From contig NZ_PXZM01000003.1 in assembly GCF_003013395.1 (NCBI RefSeq), positions 496,001-560,000 of the forward strand: 64,000 bases of DNA, written 5' to 3'. Of this stretch, positions 58,601-64,000 are shown one piece after another. The notes under the pieces were generated by a model. It saw nothing but the letters and a program-made list of their open reading frames with translations. It did not search any database and was not told the DNA's origin. The stretch's first letter is position 1. Every line of letters begins with the position of its first letter. This DNA is from Brevibacillus fortis. GTDB lineage: Bacteria; Bacillota; Bacilli; Brevibacillales; Brevibacillaceae. Position numbers and translations under genes: made by a program.

Positions 58601-60312
58601 TTTCGTTCGCGACCAAGAGTGATCATCTCGCGCGCATGTTCTTCTGTTTTCGCTGTTACCTCTGCCCCGCTTAGCATGCGAGCCAGCTCCGTTACCCGTT
58701 CATCATCAGACAAACGATGCACCCGCGTCTCCGTTTCATTCTCGCTCATTTCCTTTTTGATCAGAAAATGCGCGTCTGCCATGGATGCGACCTGCGGCAA
58801 GTGCGTAATGCACAGGACTTGGCGCTGTCCAGCGACTCGGGCGAGTTTTTCTGCTATCGCTTGAGCCGCTCTTCCGCTTACACCTGTGTCGACTTCATCA
58901 AAAATGAGTGTCTCCACTTGATCTGTGCCCGCCAAAATCGTTTTAATGGCCAGCATGACGCGAGACAGCTCCCCGCCGGATGCAATCTTCGCCAAGGGAC
59001 GCAATGGCTCACCCGGGTTAGGTGAGATTAAAAACTCGATCTGATCCATTCCGTTCGCATCTACGAAGCGCTTGATTCCGTCGATTTCCACCCCATCATC
59101 ATCCGGCGTCTGTCTGACATCGATGGCAAAACGAGCACGCTCCATGTGCAGTTCTTTTAGCTGCTGCTCGATCTCTTGTGCGAGTTTTCCTGCACATTCG
59201 GAACGAATAACAGACACCTCCAAAGCCTCTACCGCCAAATCGGCTGCAAACTCCTGCAATTGCTTTTCTACCTGCTGGAGGCGATCTTCATAGTGATGCA
59301 TGTCATCCAATTCATCCTGAATCGTGGCAGCGTACTCCAAAATATCGTCAACACTTTTGCCATACTTGCGTTTTAACGACTGGATTTGATCAAGACGACG
59401 TTCTACCTCCGCCAGCTGCTCCGGTTCAAAATCCATTTGGTACGACAATTGACGAAGGTTATGTACCACGTCTTCTATCTGGTAGTATGCCGATTGGACC
59501 GTCTCCAAAATCGGCACGAGCTGTTCTTCGTAGTTCACACCACGCTCTAGCTCTCCCATCGCATGTCCTAACCAATCCATGCCCTTCTGGTCACCATGCA
59601 ATGCGCGGTATGCGTCTTGAATCGTTGAATAAACTTTTTCAATGTTCATCCACTTTTTCCGCTGCTGCATGAGCTTCTCGTCTTCGCCAGGCGTGAGGGT
59701 TGCTGCCTCAATTTCATCGAGCTGATATTGCAAGAGATCGATGCGCTGTACCAGCTCCCGATCGTTACGTGCCATACGCTCCAGATCTTGCTTGGTTTTA
59801 CGGTAAGCAGCATACAGGGTACCGTACTCTTGCTTCGCAGCTCCCAACGCACTTTCCCCATATGCGTCAAGCCAATTGATATGCTTGTCTGACTGCATCA
59901 GCATATGTGTGTCGTGTTGTCCATGCACCGTAACCAGCCAAGGCCCTAACTCACGCAGCATAGCGAGGGTCACGAGCTGGCCATTTATTCGAATGATACT
60001 CTTCCCTTGATTCGATATATCTCGGCGTACCACGAGCATACCGTCTTGCTCAATCTGGACACCGACATTCTTACAAACGGCAAGTCCAGGGTGACCAGGC
60101 GGCAATTCAAACAGTCCTTCCACTTCTGCACGAGGTTCACCGTAACGGACAAAATCAGCCGAGGCCCGGCCTCCTAACAACAGACCTAACGCATCGATAA
60201 TGATGGATTTACCGGCACCAGTCTCACCTGTCAGGATGTTTAAGCCTTTTTGGAAAGAGACCGTCACTGATTTGATGATGGCAAAATTTCGGATCGAGAG
60301 TTCCACTAGCAT
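58588..60312 (-). CDS. recN: DNA repair protein RecN
   Basis: A 574-residue SMC-like ATPase for double-strand-break repair. The N terminus is LVELSIRNFAIIKSVTVSF, Walker A is GETGAGKSIIIDALGLLLGG at about residues 30-49, long coiled coils lie at about 155-370, signature region ASGGELSRVMLAIK near 440, Walker B ETLIFDEVDTGVSGRAAQAI near 463 and CITHLPQVASMADAHF near 500. Position after argR is as in B. subtilis. Confidence 0.97.
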   Translation of the reverse strand: MLVELSIRNFAIIKSVTVSFQKGLNILTGETGAGKSIIIDALGLLLGGRASADFVRYGEPRAEVEGLFELPPGHPGLAVCKNVGVQIEQDGMLVVRRDISNQGKSIIRINGQLVTLAMLRELGPWLVTVHGQHDTHMLMQSDKHINWLDAYGESALGAAKQEYGTLYAAYRKTKQDLERMARNDRELVQRIDLLQYQLDEIEAATLTPGEDEKLMQQRKKWMNIEKVYSTIQDAYRALHGDQKGMDWLGHAMGELERGVNYEEQLVPILETVQSAYYQIEDVVHNLRQLSYQMDFEPEQLAEVERRLDQIQSLKRKYGKSVDDILEYAATIQDELDDMHHYEDRLQQVEKQLQEFAADLAVEALEVSVIRSECAGKLAQEIEQQLKELHMERARFAIDVRQTPDDDGVEIDGIKRFVDANGMDQIEFLISPNPGEPLRPLAKIASGGELSRVMLAIKTILAGTDQVETLIFDEVDTGVSGRAAQAIAEKLARVAGQRQVLCITHLPQVASMADAHFLIKKEMSENETETRVHRLSDDERVTELARMLSGAEVTAKTEEHAREMITLGRERKTVS

Positions 60313-60328
60313 CGCAAGCGACCACCTT

Positions 60329-60778
60329 CTACAACATTTCCATTAAGCGTTTCGTCACTTCATTGGTATTTTCTTTGGAACGGCAAATAATCAGGATCGT
60401 GTTGTCGCCACTGATTGTCCCCATGATTTCTTCCCATGGAAGGTTGTCAATCAGTTCAGCTACCGCATTCGCATGTCCCGAAAGTGTCTTCAGTACAATA
60501 AAATGATCAGCTTGGTCAATGCTAATAAAGGAATCCACAAGCATGCGTTTCAGCTTTTGCAGTGGATTGAATTTTTGTTCAGCAGGCATAGAATACTTAT
60601 ATCGTCCATCAGGGAGCGGCACTTTTACCAAGTGTAATTCCTTGATGTCACGGGATACAGTCGCTTGCGTTACGTTAAAGCCAGCAATCCGCAAGCGGTC
60701 CACCAGATCATCCTGTGTTTCCACCTCTTGATTACTGATGATATCCCGAATTCGAATATGTCGTTGCCCTTTGTTCAT
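60329..60778 (-). CDS. argR: Arginine repressor ArgR/AhrC
   Basis: A 149-residue regulator: an N-terminal winged HTH (residues 1-70: [20 protein letters not shown], then [20 protein letters not shown]) and a C-terminal hexamerisation and arginine-binding domain (about 80-149: [17 protein letters not shown], then [13 protein letters not shown]). It represses arginine synthesis and activates arginine breakdown. ATG at 60778 with GGGAG 8 nt upstream; the frame upstream lies inside nadK. It is 5 nt after nadK and 16 nt before recN. Confidence 0.96.
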   Translation of the reverse strand: MNKGQRHIRIRDIISNQEVETQDDLVDRLRIAGFNVTQATVSRDIKELHLVKVPLPDGRYKYSMPAEQKFNPLQKLKRMLVDSFISIDQADHFIVLKTLSGHANAVAELIDNLPWEEIMGTISGDNTILIICRSKENTNEVTKRLMEML

Positions 60779-60783
60779 ATGGA

Positions 60784-61641
60784 TTACTCCCATTCCCCTT
60801 GTAATTTCGTTCGTATTGCTTCGAAAAAGCCACCTTTTTTCCACTTAATCAGCGGGGTAACACATGGTGACTTTTTAATGTAAATCTGATCGCCACCCTC
60901 GAGTCGATAACCAAATTGCCCGTCAATGGACAGGCCCATCTCCTGATGAATGGCATCTACTTCGACCCGGATGGTTTGATTGCCTGACAGGACCATCGGC
61001 CGGGCCGTCAAAGAATGAGGAGCCACTGGCGTCAGTAATAGCATGTCCACATTGGGCGCCACTATTGGACCACCTGCAGAGAGTGAGTATGCCGTTGATC
61101 CTGTCGGCGTAGAGACAATGACACCATCTCCACTGAACGTTGCGACGTACTCGTCATCCATAAAGACCGCACATTGAATGATCCGGCAAAATGATCCTTT
61201 TGCAATCCCAATATCATTCATGGCCGTGTATGTCCCCAGTGTGGTTCCTTTTCGCACCAAACACGCTTCCAGCATCGCTCTCTTTTCAATGTCGTACTTG
61301 CCAGAAAGGAGATTGTCTACAGCCTGAGGCAGATGCTCCGGTTCCGCTTCTGACAAAAAGCCTAACGTGCCTAAATTAATCCCAAAGATCGGGATAGAGT
61401 GACCGGCGAGCTGGCGAGCAATTCTGAGTAGCGTGCCATCGCCCCCCAATACACAAACTAGATCCGCCTGCGTCCCCATCTCTTCTACAGATGCGCCCAG
61501 TTCTGGATGTCCTACATCTGATGCAACATGTTCATCCAGGAATACCTGCGCGCCTCTGTCCTCAAGTAAATACAGCAGTTCCCGTGCAACGATACGTGCT
61601 TCGGGCTTGCCTTTGTTCGCTATGATTCCAATTTTCTTCAC
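60784..61641 (-). CDS. nadK: NAD kinase
   Basis: A 285-residue ATP-NAD kinase: [21 protein letters not shown] at the N terminus, [15 protein letters not shown] near residue 62, [11 protein letters not shown] near 90, [10 protein letters not shown] near 148 and the signature [21 protein letters not shown] near 170. It makes NADP from NAD. GTG at 61641 with GGGGTGG 5 nt upstream gives the normal start. The frame is open to 61743, which lies before the tlyA terminator. Confidence 0.95.
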   Translation of the reverse strand: MKKIGIIANKGKPEARIVARELLYLLEDRGAQVFLDEHVASDVGHPELGASVEEMGTQADLVCVLGGDGTLLRIARQLAGHSIPIFGINLGTLGFLSEAEPEHLPQAVDNLLSGKYDIEKRAMLEACLVRKGTTLGTYTAMNDIGIAKGSFCRIIQCAVFMDDEYVATFSGDGVIVSTPTGSTAYSLSAGGPIVAPNVDMLLLTPVAPHSLTARPMVLSGNQTIRVEVDAIHQEMGLSIDGQFGYRLEGGDQIYIKKSPCVTPLIKWKKGGFFEAIRTKLQGEWE

Positions 61642-61719
61642 GTGATCCACCCCAAAACTGGTTGGTTGGAAATCCTTCTTGAACAACCTCATATACAAGT
61701 ATACAACTTCACGTGCATA

Positions 61720-61758
61720 AATAAAAAGCCTCGATTGTGACAAAACTCCCGAGGCTTT
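61720..61758 (-). terminator. Terminator of tlyA
   Basis: AAAGCCTCG/CGAGGCTTT stem followed by TTTATTTAT on the minus strand, 12 nt after the stop codon. Confidence 0.88.
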
Positions 61759-61769
61759 GGTTTTTCATC

Positions 61770-62588
61770 CTATTTCAAATTCGCATGAGCAGAAGCAACT
61801 ACCTCTGTCAGGCATTGCAACCAAGCTTCCGAATCCATGCCGCCCTCACTTTTCTGGACATGCATAACAAATTCAATGTTTCCTTCTCCCCCCGTAATAG
61901 GAGAGTAGTCCAAGCCTTTCAGTGCGAAACCCAATCCACTGGCAAATTGTCCAATGTCAGTTAACACGCTCTCGTGTACTTCTGGATCACGTACGATTCC
62001 ATTCTTGCCGACTCTTTCTTTACCTGCTTCGAATTGAGGCTTGATTAGCGCAACAACATCGCCGCCATCCTTCAGAAAACGGTACAGCACGGGTAAAATC
62101 AGTCGCAAAGAAATGAACGATACGTCAATCGATGCCGCATTAGGACGTTCATGTTCAAATGCCTCCGGGTCCATATGACGGAAATTCGTCCGTTCCATGA
62201 CCACTACCCGTTCATCCTGTCGTAAGCTCCACGCGAGTTGTCCGTACCCGACATCAATAGCGTATACAAGTCGCGCACCATTTTGCAGCGCACAGTCTGT
62301 AAAACCGCCAGTGGAGGCCCCGATATCCATCATGACACGATCCTTCATGTCGATCTCAAAGACCCGCAATGCCTTTTCCAGCTTGAGGCCACCCCGACTC
62401 ACATACGGGTGTACCTCGCCCTTCACCGTAATCGCAACATCCTCGGCAAATTTGGTTCCCGGCTTGTCACAGCGCTCGCCAGCTACTTGCACAAGGCCTG
62501 CCATTACGGCTGCTTTTGCTTTTTCTCTGGTTTCATAATGGCCTCTTTCGACCAAGAGAACATCTACCCGTTCTTTCCTTACACTCAT
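61770..62588 (-). CDS. tlyA: TlyA-family rRNA 2'-O-methyltransferase
   Basis: A 272-residue protein with an N-terminal S4 RNA-binding domain (about 6-66: RVDVLLVERGHYETREKAKA) and an FtsJ-like methyltransferase domain. SAM motif MMDIGASTGGFTDCALQNGA lies near residue 87, YAIDVGYGQLAWSLR near 111, DVSFISLRLILPVL near 155 and LIKPQFEAGKERV near 182. TlyA proteins methylate ribose in rRNA; the older name hemolysin is a misnomer. It overlaps dxs by 4 nt. In B. subtilis the counterpart is yqxC. Confidence 0.94.
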   Translation of the reverse strand: MSVRKERVDVLLVERGHYETREKAKAAVMAGLVQVAGERCDKPGTKFAEDVAITVKGEVHPYVSRGGLKLEKALRVFEIDMKDRVMMDIGASTGGFTDCALQNGARLVYAIDVGYGQLAWSLRQDERVVVMERTNFRHMDPEAFEHERPNAASIDVSFISLRLILPVLYRFLKDGGDVVALIKPQFEAGKERVGKNGIVRDPEVHESVLTDIGQFASGLGFALKGLDYSPITGGEGNIEFVMHVQKSEGGMDSEAWLQCLTEVVASAHANLK

Positions 62589-64000
62589 GCTTCCACTACG
62601 CCCTTCGAAATTGGCATCAAGGCTCGGACACGCGCAGCAATATTATCAGCTGTGAGCCCTACCTCTTGCCGCTGTTCTTTTACACTTCCATGCTCGACAT
62701 AATAATCAGGTACCGCAACAACCTGTACATTCATTCCATGATAGCCTGCGCGATTGTAGCATTCAATGACAGCGCTGCCGAATCCGCCCATTTCACAGCC
62801 CTCTTCGACAGTAATGATCTCATAGCCTTCCTTCGCCAGTCGGAACAAAAGCTCTTCGTCCAAAGGCTTGCAAAAACGTGCATTGACAAGCATTGGCTTG
62901 ATTCCTTCTTCTTGAAGCTGATTGACAGCCGCCTCAGCAATTTCAAATACGTGACCAAACGAGAGGATCGCCACGTTTTTGCCTTCGCGTACAATCTCTG
63001 CTTTTCCGATTGGAAGTACCTTTAAGTCGTCATCCATTTTGACGCCACGAACCGGCAAACGCGGATAACGATAAGAGATCGGACCCTCTTTATATTCAAC
63101 TGCTGTCTTCATCATGTGACGCAGTTCGTTTTCATCCTTCGGTGCCATGATGACCATATTCGGAATGATGCGCATGAATGCCACGTCATACATCCCCTGG
63201 TGCGTCTCCCCGTCTGCTCCGACGAGCCCAGCACGGTCAACGGCGAAAATCACATTGAGCTTTTGGCGCGCGACATCGTGGATCAACTGATCATAGGCTC
63301 TTTGCAAGAAAGTCGAATAAATCGCAAAGACCGGCTTCAAGCCTTGTGTTGCTAATCCTGCCGCAAATGTACATGCGTGCTGCTCTGCAATCCCGACATC
63401 AAACAGTCTGTCCGGGTACTTCTGTCCAAATGGGATCAAGCCTGAACCTGCTGGCATCGCAGGGGTAACAGCCACGATCGACTTGTCTTCATCTGCGAGC
63501 TTCATCATCGTATCCGCAAAAACGGATGTATACGTTGGTGCAGATTTTGGTGTATCACCTGATTCGATTTTATACGTACCGATACCGTGCCACTTGACCG
63601 AATCGGCTTCTGCCGGCGCATAGCCTAGTCCTTTTTTCGTAATGGCATGGATCAGTACAGGGCCTTTTGTATGCTTGGCTGTCTTCATTGTATCCAGCAA
63701 CAGTTCCATGTTATGTCCGTCAATAGGACCAATATACGTAAAGCCGAGCTCCTCGAACAGCACGCCAGATACGAGCAAGTACTTCATGCTGTCCTTGAAG
63801 CGTTCAGCCATGTTGGCCAATTTGCCCCCTACAGCCGGAATGGATTTCAACAATCCTTCGACTTCATCCTTCGCCCATTGATAGTTCTCCGTCGAGCGAA
63901 TTTTACCCAAGTAGTTGTGCAAGGCCCCAACGTTTGGCGCAATGGACATCTCGTTATCATTTAACACAACGATGACATTCTTACGCTCATGACCGATGTG
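62585..64000 (-). CDS. dxs: 1-deoxy-D-xylulose-5-phosphate synthase, 5' end cut by window edge
   Basis: The C-terminal 471 codons of a protein usually about 630 residues long; the frame continues through 64000. It condenses pyruvate and glyceraldehyde-3-phosphate in the first step of the MEP isoprenoid pathway, using TPP. Visible: VLNDNEMSIAPNVGAL, GPIDGHNMELLLDTM, HAITKKGLGYAPAE, a transketolase-type active site in FDVGIAEQHACTFAAGLA, FAVDRAGLVGADGETHQGMYD, and a C-terminal domain with EEGCEMGGFGSAV. An internal GTG at 63967 is not the start. The order dxs-tlyA matches Bacillus. Confidence 0.97.
   Translation of the reverse strand, partial: HIGHERKNVIVVLNDNEMSIAPNVGALHNYLGKIRSTENYQWAKDEVEGLLKSIPAVGGKLANMAERFKDSMKYLLVSGVLFEELGFTYIGPIDGHNMELLLDTMKTAKHTKGPVLIHAITKKGLGYAPAEADSVKWHGIGTYKIESGDTPKSAPTYTSVFADTMMKLADEDKSIVAVTPAMPAGSGLIPFGQKYPDRLFDVGIAEQHACTFAAGLATQGLKPVFAIYSTFLQRAYDQLIHDVARQKLNVIFAVDRAGLVGADGETHQGMYDVAFMRIIPNMVIMAPKDENELRHMMKTAVEYKEGPISYRYPRLPVRGVKMDDDLKVLPIGKAEIVREGKNVAILSFGHVFEIAEAAVNQLQEEGIKPMLVNARFCKPLDEELLFRLAKEGYEIITVEEGCEMGGFGSAVIECYNRAGYHGMNVQVVAVPDYYVEHGSVKEQRQEVGLTADNIAARVRALMPISKGVVEA

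Noticed and set aside
1..64000. CRISPR array, prophage, insertion sequence, tRNA or rRNA
   Set aside because: No regularly spaced repeats, transposase or phage structural genes, and no cloverleaf or rRNA sequence was recognised on reading either strand.

Overview
The window looks like a chromosomal segment of an endospore-forming Firmicute, most probably Brevibacillus or a close relative. The assignment rests on gene content and order, on strong Shine-Dalgarno sites with frequent GTG and TTG starts, and on moderate GC; no database search was run. Almost all genes lie on the minus strand. The order dxs-tlyA-nadK-argR-recN-spoIVB-spo0A, then a bkd operon, then nudF-endoQ-spoIIM-fur-yqzK-xerD-drm-pupG-pdp, then dacF-spoIIAA-spoIIAB-sigF-spoVA-lysA-ppiB resembles the Bacillus subtilis spo0A-to-lysA region.

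Layout, low to high coordinates: (1) 1-5.0 kb: partial M50 membrane protease, ppiB, a GGDEF-EAL-CBS-GGDEF c-di-GMP protein and lysA. (2) 5.2-13.4 kb: sporulation block with the spoVA operon, the spoIIA operon (spoIIAA-spoIIAB-sigF) and dacF; good candidate sigma-G and sigma-F promoters precede spoVAA and dacF. (3) 13.5-22.1 kb: a chemoreceptor, a five-gene oligopeptide ABC transporter (oppABCDF) and an Lrp/AsnC regulator, placed between dacF and the nucleoside genes. (4) 22.4-25.8 kb: pdp, pupG and drm for nucleoside salvage. (5) 25.9-33.7 kb: xerD, yqzK, fur (with promoter and Fur-like box), spoIIM, endonuclease Q, nudF, a tiny plus-strand mciZ homologue, a DUF3866 gene, an M20 peptidase, methylmalonyl-CoA epimerase and a 28-residue membrane peptide. 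(6) 33.7-35.9 kb: a secreted four-repeat surface protein. (7) 36.1-44.4 kb: the branched-chain keto-acid dehydrogenase operon (bcd-lpdV-bkdAA-bkdAB-bkdB) with a clear sigma-54 promoter, possible enhancer sites and the activator bkdR. (8) 44.6-48.6 kb: a DUF2627 gene, a four-gene SteA/SteB-like cell-envelope cluster and a DUF2759 gene. (9) 48.7-53.7 kb: a methyltransferase/VOC operon opposite a LysR regulator, a metallophosphoesterase, a beta-carbonic anhydrase and an orphan gene. (10) 53.8-55.9 kb: an AT-rich accessory patch with an interrupted lipoprotein gene, a relic of an M23 peptidase, a DGHHK-motif protein, a zinc-ribbon protein and a probably frameshifted gene. (11) 56.0-64.0 kb: spo0A, spoIVB, recN, argR, nadK, tlyA and the 3' part of dxs.

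The genes join entry into sporulation (Spo0A), forespore sigma-factor control (SpoIIAA, SpoIIAB, SigF), engulfment (SpoIIM), signalling to the mother cell (SpoIVB), spore dipicolinate uptake (SpoVA) and mother-cell division arrest (MciZ) with housekeeping metabolism. The most novel material is the SteA-like cluster with a sigma-G-like sequence in front of it, the convergent mciZ/DUF3866 overlap, the decayed accessory patch next to spo0A, and several unexplained palindromes and hairpins. I saw no rRNA, tRNA, CRISPR array, insertion sequence or prophage.
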